From: Clostridia bacterium
GTDB taxonomy: Bacteria > Bacillota > Clostridia > Christensenellales > Aristaeellaceae
Length of the DNA stretch: 55,187 nucleotides
Direction of reading: 5' to 3'
Assembly (NCBI GenBank): GCA_017502305.1
Contig: JAFVVG010000044.1
Coordinates: 1-55,187, forward strand
The notes under the pieces were generated by a model that saw nothing but the letters and a program-made list of their open reading frames with translations, had not been told where the DNA came from and ran no database searches. A program made the position numbers and the translations under genes. This document shows positions 16,626 through 26,517 of this stretch, in pieces. Every line of letters starts with the position of its first letter. The first letter of the stretch is position 1.

Positions 16626-19600
16626 TTACTTTTCGAGCCACATAAGGCCCAGCTGTGTTGCCAGCTGATGTGCAGCGCTGCCGCTGGGAGCAACGACGGT
16701 CACCCACCAGTTGTCTCCGAAGGCGTCAGCCGCGATGCTGGTCACGCTGGCAGGAATCTCCACACGCATCAGGTATTCGCAGTTCGCGAAGGCCTTGCTG
16801 CCGATGGAAACACATCCCTGGGGCACAACGATCCGTTCCGTCACGGTTCCCATGAAGGCTTCCTCCCCGATCTCCTTCAGGCCCGCCGGCAGATACAGCG
16901 TAGCAAAAACCGGCATCGGAGGCGCCAGCAGCACAACAGGAAGTTTGTGCTCAACAGCCCAGCTGTGGGCATAGGAGCCCTCATAGCAGTGAATGGTGGG
17001 ATGAATCGGCGGGTTGGACAAGAATACATCCTCTTCAATGTACACAACGCTGGCAGGGATCGTCACGCTGACCAGGTCATGGCAATAGCCAAAAGCCTCA
17101 TCCCCGATCTGTTCCACGCCTTCAGGAATAACCACATTCACCAGACCGGTATCATAGAAGGCCCCGGCCTGAATGACTTTCAGCCCGCTGGGAATAGTCA
17201 CCTCCGTTAGATTCACGCATTGAGCAAACGCAGACAACCCCATTTCTTTCAGGCTGTTTGGCAATACAATGCTGGTCAGGCCATCGCAGCTGTTGAACGC
17301 TTCTCTGCCAAGGCTTGTTACGCCTTCGGGAATCACCACGCTCGTCAGCGCGTCGCAGTGACTGAATGCGCCAAAGCCAATGGATCCCACGCTGCTTGGA
17401 ATAGTGAGATTTTTCAGATTCGTACACTCCTGGAAACAGGAATCAGGAATCGCTGTCAGACCTTCTGCAATCACAACGCTTTCCAAACCCGAGCAGCCAT
17501 AGAAAGCGTGAGAGCCAAGGGTTGTCATATTACCGGAGAGCGTAATCTCCGTTATGCCGCTGCAGTTCCAGAATGCGTACGGTTCTATGGTCGTCAGGCT
17601 TTCCGGGAAAACAATATGCTTCAGATTCCCACATTCATAGAATGCCTGCTCATCAATTCTCGTCAGGCCTTCGGGCAAGGCAACACTGGTCAGGTTCGGA
17701 TACTGCATATAGAACGCATACCTGCCGATGCTGGTTACACCCGGTTCAACCACAACGCTGGTGATTTCATTGCGCCTGCTATACCAGGGTTCAGAGCTGA
17801 AACCGAAAGCGTACATTTCACCCTCGCCATAAATGGTCAGCACGCCGTCTGTCAGGTCCCAGGCCAGGTACCGGCCGCAGAAGGGAATACGATTGAAGGT
17901 CACAGGGCATCCCGTGAACGCCGTATCGGCAATGTTCGCCAGGGTATCGGGCATGGTCACGCTGGTCAGGCTGGTGCAATTCGCGAAGGCATAATCCTGA
18001 ATGGCCATATCCTTGTTGAAGATCGTGACCTCGGTCAGGCCGGTGCAGTTCGCAAAGGCACGATTCTGAACAACCGAAACCTTACCGTAGAAAGTAACCT
18101 CCGTCAGGCTGGCGCAGCCTTCAAACGTGGAGGGGTAGACAGTCCAGATATTGCGGGGCAGCGCAATATCCTTCATCTTGGCGCAGCCCTTGAAGGCCGC
18201 CTCCCCCAGGTAATCTACCGTGCTGGGGATATTGATATCGGTCAGGTTGACGCAGTTCTCAAAAACACTGACGCCAATGGTCTTCATGCCTTCTCCCAGC
18301 GTCACCGTTGTCAGATTGGTGCAATCCTTGAACGCAGAGCTGTCCAGATCCAGCATGCTGCCGGGAATCGAGACGCTTCTCAGGCCGGTGCAGCCCTCAA
18401 ACACGCGGTCAAAAATCCTGGTTACGCTGGCCGGAATGCTCACACTGGTCAGACCTGTACAGCCTTCAAAGGCGGAATTGCCAATGGTGGTCACGCCTTC
18501 CTCAATCACTACGCTGACCACATTTTTGTCGTACCACGGCGGATAGAGACCGCCTGCTATCGTATAGAGCTCCATTTCGCCCGTACCGGAGATGGTCAGC
18601 ACACCGTCGCCGCTCAGCGTCCAGGTCAGGTTTGTACCGCAGGCGCCGCTTTGCGGGCCAGGCTTCGTCGGGCAGCCGGCAAAGGCAGTCTCGTGAATAT
18701 CCGTCAGGCTGTCGGGCAGGGTAATGTTGGTCAGGTTCACACAATCCGCGAAGGCACGTTCAGAAATGCTATTAATGCTTGCGGGAATCGTCACATTCAT
18801 CAGGTTAAAGAAGCATTCAAAAGCGGAAGAGCCAATGCTTGTGGCGCCGTTTTCAATCACCAGTGTGTAAACCGTGTCCTTGCTTTGGTACCAGGGCGTG
18901 TTGGTATACGCAGAATAGTTGTCCATCGCGCCCGTGCCGGAAATCCTCAGCACAGCCGGCTCATGCATGCTCCAGGTCAGGTTGGGGCCGCAGGTGCCGC
19001 AGCAGCGGATAACAGGTCCAGGAATACCGTAGAAGGCGTTCTGGTGCAGCTGCGTCACGGTTCCCGGCACCATAACGTTTCTCAGGTTATTGCAATGGCC
19101 GAAGGCACAATCCCCAATGCTGACAACCCCATGGGCAATGCTGATGCTGGTCAGGTTGGAACAGCTCTGGAACGCACTTGCGCCGATTTCCTTCACGCCC
19201 GCCGGAATGCTTACGCTGCTGATGCCCGAGCAATTGGCGAACGCGCTGTTCCCAATATGGTTCACGCTGTCGGGAAGGGTAATCGTTTGCAGCCCGTAAC
19301 AGCTGCTAAATGCCTGCTGGCCGATGACTGCAAGCCCCGCAGGCAGTTCGACGGAAGCCAGTGCGCGGTGCCCTGCGAAGGCGTCCGTGCCAATACTGGT
19401 CACACCCTCCTCCACCACCAAAGCGGTAAAGCTGAGGTTGAACCACGGAGGATTCGTCTCCCCTGCCCTATCGTAGTCTGCCATGGCGCCGCTGCCGGAA
19501 ATCCTGAGCACATCCTTCTCGTGAATCGACCAGGACACGCCTTCTCCACAGGTACCGCAGCAGCGGGTGATGGTCGCACCGCAACCCTCAAAAGTGTTGG

Positions 19601-22600
19601 CATGCAGCTGCGCCACGCTGCCGGGAAGGATGATGTTCAGCAAATAATCGCAGGAATAGAAGACGCGCTCTCCAATGCTGACAACGCTGTGCGGAATGCT
19701 GACATCGGCCAGTCTGCTGCATTGATTGAAAGCATATGCGCCAATGCTGGTCACACCCTCAGGAATGATCACGCCGGTCAGGTACCCGCAGCCGCTGAAC
19801 GCGTAATCGCCAATACTGGCCAGGCCCGTCGGAAGCGAAATCGATTGCAGCTTGGAGCAGCCGCTAAACACATAAGCGCCGATGCTTGTCACGCCCGCCG
19901 GAATCTCGGCAGATTGCAGACTGGTACAACCGCTGAACGCATGATCGCCGATGCTGGTCACACCTTCCGGGATCTCGGCAGATTGCAGATTGGTGCAACC
20001 GCTGAACACATAAGCGCCGATGCTGGTCACACCTTCCGTGATCTCGACAGATTGCAGATTGGTACAACCGCTGAACGCATGATCGCCGATGCTGGTCACA
20101 CTCTCCGGAATAACAATGCCAGTCAGGCATGCGCAGTTATTGAAGGCATAAGCATCAATGCTTGTCAGGCTCTCCGGCAGGTCAATTTCCGCAAGGCCGA
20201 TGCTGCCTTCAAAGGCGTGAGCTCCAATGCTGGTTACGCTTTCGGGAATGCTGACGCTCGCCAGGTAAGGATGTCCGCAGAAGGCATAATCGCCAATGCT
20301 GGTCACGCCCTCGCCGATGACGATGCCAGTAATATCGTTTTGGTGCCAGGGCGCATAGCGTTCGTCCGGAACGGAATAGTTGCTCATCTCACCGGTGCCG
20401 GAAATGGTCAGCACGCCAGTATCGTCCATTTCCCAGGTCAGGTCGGTACCGCAAGGGGTATAGCGATATGTAATTTTCGTTATCAGACCGCTGAACGCGC
20501 TCTGGACCGCCTGCCGATTGATTTCAGCGGGAACAGACGCGGCAGACAGGCGAATACAGCCCTGGAAAACCCGTTCGCCAAGGCTGGTCACGCTGTCGGG
20601 GATATACACGCTGGTCAGCCTGGAACAGTTGCTGAATGCCCCGATACCAATAGTCGCAACGGTTTCCGGGATAATGATTTCAGTTATTGAGCCGCAGCCT
20701 GCAAAGGCGTAATCGCCAATGCCGGTCAATCCGTCCGGCAGGGTAACGCCAGTCAGCACTTCACAGCCATTAAAGGCATAGTCGCCAACTTTTGTTACGC
20801 TCTGCGGAATCACAACGCTCTTCAGGCGGCTGCAGGATTCAAAAGCACTTTTCCCAATGCTTACGACGCCCTGCGGTATCTCCATGGAAGTCAGCCCAGT
20901 GCAGCCACCAAACGTATAGTCCTCGATGGCGGTAAGGCCCGCAGGAACATTGACCCGGGTCAAGCCGGTACACCAGTTGAACGCACCCTCGCCCAGGCTG
21001 GTTACGCTATCCGGAATCGTGATGCTTCCAAGCGCATAACAGCCTGTGAACGCACGGCTGCCGATGCTGAGCAGGTTTTCCGAAAGCGTTACATCCGTCA
21101 AGGCGGTGCAATTGGTGAATACATAGTCCCCGATGCTTGTCACGCTGTCCGGAAGGCTTATGGCAGTAAGGCCATAACACCTGTCAAAAACGTAATTTCC
21201 AATCGATTCCAAGCCAGCCGGCAGCTCGATACCGCTCATCTTCTCGCACAGGGAAAACGCGTAATCGCCGATGCTGGTTGTTTTGCTGCTCAGCGTGATG
21301 TCGGTCAGATTGGTGCACTCCGCAAAAGTATAGCTGCTGATGCTGGTCACAGACTCCGGAATTGCAATATCCGTCAATCCGGTGCAGCCCTCAAAAGCGC
21401 TTGCACCAATGCTGGTCACAGACTCCGGAATTGCAATGTCCGTCAATCCGGTGCAGCCCTCAAAAGCGCTTGCACCAATGCTGGTCACGCCATCGTGAAT
21501 CGGAAGGCCGGTCAGTTTGGGGCAGTCCGAGAAAAGGCCCTCATTAACGGTGTTCAGGCTTCCGGGGAGCATGATGTTTTCCAGTTCAGCACAGCCACTG
21601 AACGCATTTTCACCGATGTATTCCAGGCTTTCCGGCAAGTCAATGCGCCGCAAGCTGTCGCAGCCTGAAAATGCGTTGAAGCCAATAATGGTCAGGGTTT
21701 CCGGCAGTTCAATGCTTTGCAGGGATGCACACTCATCGAACGTCTCGTTTCCGATAAAGGTCAGTTTCTCCGGCAGGTCAATGCTCCGCAGCGCTCCGCA
21801 TCCCTCAAAAGCACCCGAACCGATCCATGTCACGCTTTCCGGAATAACAACGTCAACCAGTTTTTCGAAACAATCAGAATATTGATTGAACGCATAATTG
21901 CCAATATGCGTTATACCGTCTTCAATGATAACCTTTCTGACGGTGTAAGGCCACGGGGAAAGGACGCAAGCCGGCGGCTGAGGAGCATAATCCGTCATGG
22001 CTCCTTCGCCGGAAATCGTCAGCACGCCGCCGTGCTCCAGCTTCCAGGTCACATTCTCGCCGCAAGTACCGCTGCCGCAGCACGGGAGAATGTCATAACC
22101 ATAGCAACCTTCAAAGGCATCATCATGGATGATTGTCCCCTCGTACATTTCTATTGTCTCAATGGCTGTGCACAAGGAAAAGGTCCCGTAATCAATATAG
22201 GAAAGTCTGTGGGGTAAGGCAATTTCCTTCAAACCATAGCACCTTGAAAAAGCGCCACGGCCAATGTCCAGCGCGTCTCCCTCTTCGATGGTCAGGGTGT
22301 CGATTCCGCAGCCCATAAAAGCATAATCGCCAATGGTGGTAACATTGGCCGGAATGGTCAAGTCGCCCAGGGTGGAACCTTGCAAGGCATGACTGCCAAT
22401 GCCGGTAATGCTCTGTGGAAGCGTAACCTTCGGGATGCGCGTAAGCGCGTAGCTGCCAATGTACGTTACGCCCTCTTCAACCACAGCGCTGCTGATGGTA
22501 AGTTCCTGCTCATACCATGGAGCGCCGCCTTCCGAATAATCAAACATAGGGCCTGTACCGGAGATGGTCAGGTTCTGGTTCATGTACGAATAAGTCAGGT

Positions 22601-23186
22601 TTTCGCCACAGGCGCCCGATGCGGTGAAATAAACCGTTCCCGGATAGTTTTCAAAACCATTGCGGTTGTTCGCATATACGGAGGCAGACACCGTAATGCT
22701 TGCCAGGCTGTCGCACGCCACAAAGGCATAATCACCAATGCTGGTAACGCTCGCGGGAATCTCCAGCTCCCGCAGGTTAGTACAATAATAGAAGGCCTGC
22801 GGGCCAATGCTGACAAGACCTTCAGGAAGCGGAATGCTTTCCAGGCCCTGACAATAGCTGAAGGAATTATTGCCGATGCCGCTAACGCTGTCCGCGATAG
22901 AAACACTGGTCAAAGACTGACAATTATGAAAAGCATAGTCACCAATGGTTGTCACGCCATCCCCAATCACAACCTGATTGATAGCATTCCCCCAGGGGAG
23001 CGTATCCCATGTGAAGTTATCCATCGTACCTTCGCCGGAAATGGTCAAAAGGCCATTGTCATCCAGCGTCCAGGTCAGGTTGTCGCCGCAAGTGCCGCTG
23101 CTGGCGGCATGGGCCATGGCAGGCAGCGCAAACAAAAGCGCAAGAACCGACATCAGAACAACAAGACGCATCCTATTCCTGAACAT
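16626..23186 (-). CDS. Giant secreted BspA-type LRR protein (2186 aa)
   Basis: A signal peptide (LVVLMSVLALLFALPAMAHA) is followed by an alternating architecture. There are eight copies of a segment of the form CGxNLTWxLxxxGxLTISGxGxM, each introducing an array of 23-residue LRRs such as IPESVTSIGDYAFSGCTNL. The ATG at 23186 has AAGGAGA upstream; 17 residues of earlier open frame are discarded. No sortase signal or C-terminal membrane helix is visible. Proteins of this kind are cell-surface or secreted adhesins in gut Firmicutes and Bacteroidetes; the ligand is unknown. Several repeats are nearly identical at DNA level, so copy number is likely unstable. The N-terminal module is nearly identical to that of the broken gene at 31982-33172. 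Confidence 0.88.
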   Translation of the reverse strand: MFRNRMRLVVLMSVLALLFALPAMAHAASSGTCGDNLTWTLDDNGLLTISGEGTMDNFTWDTLPWGNAINQVVIGDGVTTIGDYAFHNCQSLTSVSIADSVSGIGNNSFSYCQGLESIPLPEGLVSIGPQAFYYCTNLRELEIPASVTSIGDYAFVACDSLASITVSASVYANNRNGFENYPGTVYFTASGACGENLTYSYMNQNLTISGTGPMFDYSEGGAPWYEQELTISSAVVEEGVTYIGSYALTRIPKVTLPQSITGIGSHALQGSTLGDLTIPANVTTIGDYAFMGCGIDTLTIEEGDALDIGRGAFSRCYGLKEIALPHRLSYIDYGTFSLCTAIETIEMYEGTIIHDDAFEGCYGYDILPCCGSGTCGENVTWKLEHGGVLTISGEGAMTDYAPQPPACVLSPWPYTVRKVIIEDGITHIGNYAFNQYSDCFEKLVDVVIPESVTWIGSGAFEGCGALRSIDLPEKLTFIGNETFDECASLQSIELPETLTIIGFNAFSGCDSLRRIDLPESLEYIGENAFSGCAELENIMLPGSLNTVNEGLFSDCPKLTGLPIHDGVTSIGASAFEGCTGLTDIAIPESVTSIGASAFEGCTGLTDIAIPESVTSISSYTFAECTNLTDITLSSKTTSIGDYAFSLCEKMSGIELPAGLESIGNYVFDRCYGLTAISLPDSVTSIGDYVFTNCTALTDVTLSENLLSIGSRAFTGCYALGSITIPDSVTSLGEGAFNWCTGLTRVNVPAGLTAIEDYTFGGCTGLTSMEIPQGVVSIGKSAFESCSRLKSVVIPQSVTKVGDYAFNGCEVLTGVTLPDGLTGIGDYAFAGCGSITEIIIPETVATIGIGAFSNCSRLTSVYIPDSVTSLGERVFQGCIRLSAASVPAEINRQAVQSAFSGLITKITYRYTPCGTDLTWEMDDTGVLTISGTGEMSNYSVPDERYAPWHQNDITGIVIGEGVTSIGDYAFCGHPYLASVSIPESVTSIGAHAFEGSIGLAEIDLPESLTSIDAYAFNNCACLTGIVIPESVTSIGDHAFSGCTNLQSVEITEGVTSIGAYVFSGCTNLQSAEIPEGVTSIGDHAFSGCTSLQSAEIPAGVTSIGAYVFSGCSKLQSISLPTGLASIGDYAFSGCGYLTGVIIPEGVTSIGAYAFNQCSRLADVSIPHSVVSIGERVFYSCDYLLNIILPGSVAQLHANTFEGCGATITRCCGTCGEGVSWSIHEKDVLRISGSGAMADYDRAGETNPPWFNLSFTALVVEEGVTSIGTDAFAGHRALASVELPAGLAVIGQQAFSSCYGLQTITLPDSVNHIGNSAFANCSGISSVSIPAGVKEIGASAFQSCSNLTSISIAHGVVSIGDCAFGHCNNLRNVMVPGTVTQLHQNAFYGIPGPVIRCCGTCGPNLTWSMHEPAVLRISGTGAMDNYSAYTNTPWYQSKDTVYTLVIENGATSIGSSAFECFFNLMNVTIPASINSISERAFADCVNLTNITLPDSLTDIHETAFAGCPTKPGPQSGACGTNLTWTLSGDGVLTISGTGEMELYTIAGGLYPPWYDKNVVSVVIEEGVTTIGNSAFEGCTGLTSVSIPASVTRIFDRVFEGCTGLRSVSIPGSMLDLDSSAFKDCTNLTTVTLGEGMKTIGVSVFENCVNLTDINIPSTVDYLGEAAFKGCAKMKDIALPRNIWTVYPSTFEGCASLTEVTFYGKVSVVQNRAFANCTGLTEVTIFNKDMAIQDYAFANCTSLTSVTMPDTLANIADTAFTGCPVTFNRIPFCGRYLAWDLTDGVLTIYGEGEMYAFGFSSEPWYSRRNEITSVVVEPGVTSIGRYAFYMQYPNLTSVALPEGLTRIDEQAFYECGNLKHIVFPESLTTIEPYAFWNCSGITEITLSGNMTTLGSHAFYGCSGLESVVIAEGLTAIPDSCFQECTNLKNLTIPSSVGSIGFGAFSHCDALTSVVIPEGVTSLGREAFNSCDGLTSIVLPNSLKEMGLSAFAQCVNLTEVTIPSGLKVIQAGAFYDTGLVNVVIPEGVEQIGDEAFGYCHDLVSVTIPASVVYIEEDVFLSNPPIHPTIHCYEGSYAHSWAVEHKLPVVLLAPPMPVFATLYLPAGLKEIGEEAFMGTVTERIVVPQGCVSIGSKAFANCEYLMRVEIPASVTSIAADAFGDNWWVTVVAPSGSAAHQLATQLGLMWLEK
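19862..20137 (-). repeat. Four 69-bp tandem LRR units
   Basis: Units begin at 19862, 19931, 20000 and 20069, each encoding one 23-residue LRR with only a few base changes between copies. They lie inside the giant LRR gene and keep frame when gained or lost. Confidence 0.85.
21341..21478 (-). repeat. Near-perfect 69-bp direct duplication
   Basis: 21341-21409 and 21410-21478 are identical except for one base (A at 21369, G at 21438). They encode identical consecutive LRR units in the giant LRR gene, implying very recent slippage or recombination. Confidence 0.9.
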
Positions 23187-23223
23187 ATGCCTATCTCCTT
23201 TTTTGGTGGAAAACGTTTCGTTG

Positions 23224-23252
23224 ATTATACCACACAAGCCGCACTATGTCAT
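23224..23252 (-). promoter_or_regulatory. Promoter of giant LRR gene
   Basis: Minus-strand ATGACA (-35, one mismatch) and TATAAT (-10) spaced by 17 bp, ending about 38 nt before the start codon. Confidence 0.7.
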
Positions 23253-23390
23253 CCAAACTTTTTGGGCGTTTTGATACGCGATTGCTTATACCGGTCTCGC
23301 TCTTCCATCCGCACCTTGGCTGTACCTTTCGGTGAACAGTCCGGTTCTGAAGCTTTTCACGTTTGCTCGCAGCGCGGGTTGTTCTGCGGA

Positions 23391-24590
23391 TTACTCTGCA
23401 GAATACCTGCCATCCCAAACTATCGCCCGGTAATTCGCTTTGTCCGTATCTCCCTCTGTGCTGAAGAACAGCACCCGCACGTGTTCATTAAGCTCCAGGG
23501 CATCCCTCATCCAGGCAAGCTGCGGATTGGTCATGATCTCCGCGGCGCACCCAAAGGCCGAGGCGCCGCTCTCGCCGGAAATGATCCGCTGATCCTTCCC
23601 CGCCGGATTGCCCAGGATGCGCATACCTTTCGCTGCCACATAATCCGGGCAGGAAACAAAATGATCCGCGCAATACCTGAGAATATCCCACGCCAGGGAG
23701 CAGGGCTCGCCGCAGGCCAGGCCCGCCATGATGGTATCCATATCGCCGCCAACACAGCGCAGCGTACCGTCGTCCGCCTCCGCAGTACGGAAAATGCAGT
23801 CCGCCTTATTGGGCTCCACGATAATCACCTTCGGGCGCTCCTCGCCATAAGCGGAGGCGAGCAGCCCCGCCACAGCCCCAGCCATGGAGCCTACGCCTGC
23901 CTGCAGAAACACGTGCGTGGGCTTTTCCGGCATCTGCTCCAGGGCCTCCAGGCCCATGGTGCAATAGCCCTGCATGATCCGCCTGGGGATCTCCTCATAG
24001 CCCTCCCAAGAGGTATCCTGCACCAGCACCCAGCCGTTTTTCTCCGCATGAGCCCGTGCCAGGCGTACCGTATCGTCGTAGTTTACCTCGGTAATAGACG
24101 CATCCGCGCCGGCGGCAATGATATTGTTCAGCCGTTCTTTGGCAGAGCCCTTGGGCATATACACCACGGATCTCATGCCCACCTGGGTCGCCGTCCAGGC
24201 CACGCCGCGGCCATGGTTGCCGTCTGTGGCCGTGATGAATGTGATGTCTCCCAGCAGCCTTTTGGTCTCCGGCGATGTCAGCATACCGCTGCTGATGCTC
24301 TCAGCAGGCACGCCCAGCTTATCCGCCAGGTAATGACCGATGGCATAGCTTCCGCCCAGCACCTTGAAGGCATTCAGCCCGAAGCGTCTGGACTCGTCCT
24401 TCACATAGATGCTTCCCAGCCCCAGCTCCCTGGCCGTATCCTCCAGGGAAACCAGCGGCGTAGGTTCATACATCGGGAACGTTGCGTGATAACAGCGGAT
24501 CTTCTCTGCCTCCGCCATGCTGAGAAACGCCAGGTCGCACCTGTTTTCCCCCTGGTGATGCAGCGTCTTCAACCGGAAGGTTTCCTTCAT
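23391..24590 (-). CDS. dpaL: Diaminopropionate ammonia-lyase
   Basis: The 399-aa PLP enzyme resembles E. coli YgeX/DpaL, which cleaves 2,3-diaminopropionate to pyruvate and ammonia in the cytoplasm. Key pieces are YEPTPL near 41, KDESRRFGLNAFKVLGG with PLP lysine at 76, TDGNHGRGVAW and the QAGVGSMAGAVAG phosphate loop. The start at 24590 is preceded by GAGGAGAG; a 15-residue longer frame is less likely. It is monocistronic with its own TTGCAA/TATAAT promoter and reads toward the giant LRR gene. No catabolic partner genes lie next to it. Confidence 0.92.
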   Translation of the reverse strand: MKETFRLKTLHHQGENRCDLAFLSMAEAEKIRCYHATFPMYEPTPLVSLEDTARELGLGSIYVKDESRRFGLNAFKVLGGSYAIGHYLADKLGVPAESISSGMLTSPETKRLLGDITFITATDGNHGRGVAWTATQVGMRSVVYMPKGSAKERLNNIIAAGADASITEVNYDDTVRLARAHAEKNGWVLVQDTSWEGYEEIPRRIMQGYCTMGLEALEQMPEKPTHVFLQAGVGSMAGAVAGLLASAYGEERPKVIIVEPNKADCIFRTAEADDGTLRCVGGDMDTIMAGLACGEPCSLAWDILRYCADHFVSCPDYVAAKGMRILGNPAGKDQRIISGESGASAFGCAAEIMTNPQLAWMRDALELNEHVRVLFFSTEGDTDKANYRAIVWDGRYSAE

Positions 24591-24699
24591 CTTTTTTCTC
24601 TCCTCTTTATCCACATACGCCAGGCTCGCCGACAAGCGTAATACTTCCTTCTCCGGAAGTTCCCGTCATCAGAAACACGTAAGCAATTGCAATATGAAT

Positions 24700-24728
24700 A
24701 TTATACTCCCGTCCCGCGCCGCTTGCAA
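24700..24728 (-). promoter_or_regulatory. Promoter of dpaL (TTGCAA type)
   Basis: TTGCAA and TATAAT with 17-bp spacing on the minus strand, followed by ATTCATATTG. A stretch of 17 bases spanning the -10 and downstream is identical to the promoter at 16504-16532. Confidence 0.8.
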
Positions 24729-24760
24729 TATTGGCTTGCTCCGTCACCCACCACAGGAGG

Positions 24761-24812
24761 AAAAAAACAGGCTGGTCAGCATCTCTTTGACCAGCCTGTT
24801 CGTATCGTTTTT
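24761..24812 (-). terminator. Terminator of the pilus operon
   Basis: A 12-bp perfect stem, ACAGGCTGGTCA (24767-24778) and TGACCAGCCTGT (24788-24799), followed by seven T on the minus strand, six bases past the last pilus gene. The T tract on the other side makes it potentially bidirectional. Confidence 0.9.
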
Positions 24813-24817
24813 TCAAG

Positions 24818-25720
24818 TTATCCGGCACGCCGTCTGCGCCCATTCAGCCCCAGCAGGAGCAGCCCCCCGCCGGAGGCAAGCATGCAGATCAGGTGAAGCC
24901 CAACAGGGAGCGAGTCCCCCGTCTGGGGTACTTTCCGGTTGATGATGGTACCGCCGTTGTAGCAGCGGTCCGTCACGCCGGCGTACCTGCCCACATTCTC
25001 GTAATAGGCCGTATAGCCGTCCGGCACATACTCGATGATATAACAATCATCCACGTTTTCCTGGAAATACGCCTCGTAGTGCCATTCGCTTTCGCTGACA
25101 ACCCTTTTGTTGAACTTCTTGGAACGGACGCTGCCGTCGCCGTTATACATCACCCAATCGATGCTGTTTTCATAGTCGCCGCTCCACTATTTGCGGAAGG
25201 TAAAAACCTCTGTATAGGGAACGGGCGTAGCCGTGGGTTCAGGCGTTTCCGTCGGCACGGGCGTTTCCGTAGCCGGAGGAAGATTGGGGGTGTTCTCAAA
25301 GCGCACCATGGCTTCCTTGCCGCCGGGCGCGCTTCCGTCGGCCGAGGGTTGCCGCTCAATGATCACCGAGGCCTGCAGCTGATCCTCCGCGCCGTAATAC
25401 ACATCAATGCAGATATTATATACGGTGCGGTCATATGTTACGTGCTCGTTGTCCTCGCTGTACATTTTGACCTTGTATCTGGTCTGCAAAAGACCGGTAC
25501 AGCTCAGCACAAAGGCATTGCCCACGTCCTTTTCCAGGTCCAGCAGCTGAATACGCTGCCCAAGGCTGTCGTAGAGCGCAGCCGTACAATTGGCGCCGGT
25601 GGCAATGGCGGGAATGTTCACCTGAATCGTTTCGTCCGCAGACGCGTGGATGCCGCAAAGCATCAGCACAGCCAGGACCAGCGCCGCGAAGCAGCGAGCA
25701 AAAGTATTGCGTTGATTCAT
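24818..25720 (-). pseudogene. Minor/basal pilin with in-frame TAG
   Basis: The frame has 300 codons but a TAG at 25189-25187 (codon 178). Before it are a signal peptide (CFAALVLAVLMLCGIHASA), a pilin-like beta domain ending VRFENTPN, and a Pro/Thr linker rich in TPEPT. After it the same frame continues as WSGDYENSIDWVMYNGDG and DRCYNGGTII, then a VPQTGD cell-wall sorting signal, a hydrophobic helix and RRRR. The TAG sits between FRK and WSGD, inside what should be one Cna-like domain. As last gene of the pilus operon it corresponds to an FctB-like anchor. Either it is inactivated by one base change, giving a secreted unanchored product, or the amber codon is read through. Confidence 0.8.
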
Positions 25721-25757
25721 GTTCCATTCCCTCCTTTCCACCGTTATAGACGCAGCA

Positions 25758-26492
25758 TTATTCCATGGTCATGGGCTCGTTGCCCAGCATGCCAAACACA
25801 ATCAGCCGGGAGTTGGCCGTTTCGCCGGCACAGGTGGACAGCGCCACAATCCGCCGCCCGGGCTGATATTCCCTGTAAATCGCAGCATGCTCCCGGATAT
25901 AGGGCAGCACATCCTCCGCCGTTTTCCCCTGGGGATTGAAGATAATCCAGTCATCCCCCTCGCCCCAGGCCACAGCAAACAGATCCAGCTGATACATGCC
26001 GTTTTCCGTGGCCATCCAGCCAGATTTGTGGTTGTCAAAATAGACTTCCACCGCAAACAGATCCAGCGAGCCAAACATGCTGTAATGATCCATGTGATGA
26101 CCATAGATCATGGAAAACGGGTCGCTGAGATCACGGGCATTGCGGTAATCCAGAAAGATGGAGCCGCTCAGCCGGTATTCGCCATAGGGGTCCTTGTTCA
26201 GGTAGACGAAGTTGTCCTCGCCCTGCATCACCGGGTAATCGATGTACGTCCCATCAATGCAAAGCCAGGCAGCCTGATTCTCCAGCGCCAGCAGCCCCTC
26301 ATCCTCCTGACCCGTCTGTTCCAGGGCGGGCTTGTAAATAAACAGTGAGGGATCATTGGCCTGCTGGTGCATGCGGTAGTTATCCCACAGGGAATAACAG
26401 CTGACAAACAGAATCACCACGCACACCAGCCCAACCATCAGGTTGATCAGACCATCCACCGCGCGAATGATTCTATCCCCAGTTTTCTTCAC
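25758..26492 (-). CDS. Class B sortase (pilus polymerising)
   Basis: The 244-aa product has an N-terminal membrane helix (LINLMVGLVCVVILFVSCYS) and class B sortase motifs: DYPVMQGEDNFVYLNKD, catalytic His132 (YGHHM), Cys221 (STCAGE) and Arg229 (ANSRLIVFG). The start is taken as the GTG at 26492 with AAGGA 8 nt upstream. An ATG-like frame to 26540 would run through a GC hairpin and lacks a ribosome site. It sits between pilin and basal pilin genes, like streptococcal SrtC1, which is also a class B-fold enzyme. It probably links pilins through VPTG/PPTG-type signals. Confidence 0.9.
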   Translation of the reverse strand: MKKTGDRIIRAVDGLINLMVGLVCVVILFVSCYSLWDNYRMHQQANDPSLFIYKPALEQTGQEDEGLLALENQAAWLCIDGTYIDYPVMQGEDNFVYLNKDPYGEYRLSGSIFLDYRNARDLSDPFSMIYGHHMDHYSMFGSLDLFAVEVYFDNHKSGWMATENGMYQLDLFAVAWGEGDDWIIFNPQGKTAEDVLPYIREHAAIYREYQPGRRIVALSTCAGETANSRLIVFGMLGNEPMTME

Positions 26493-26517
26493 AGTATTGC
26501 TCCTTGCCCCGGCCGGC

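Noticed and set aside
23200..23220. cre-like AAACGTTT near the giant LRR promoter
   Set aside because: It does not fit the cre consensus spacing (TG position and end bases mismatch).
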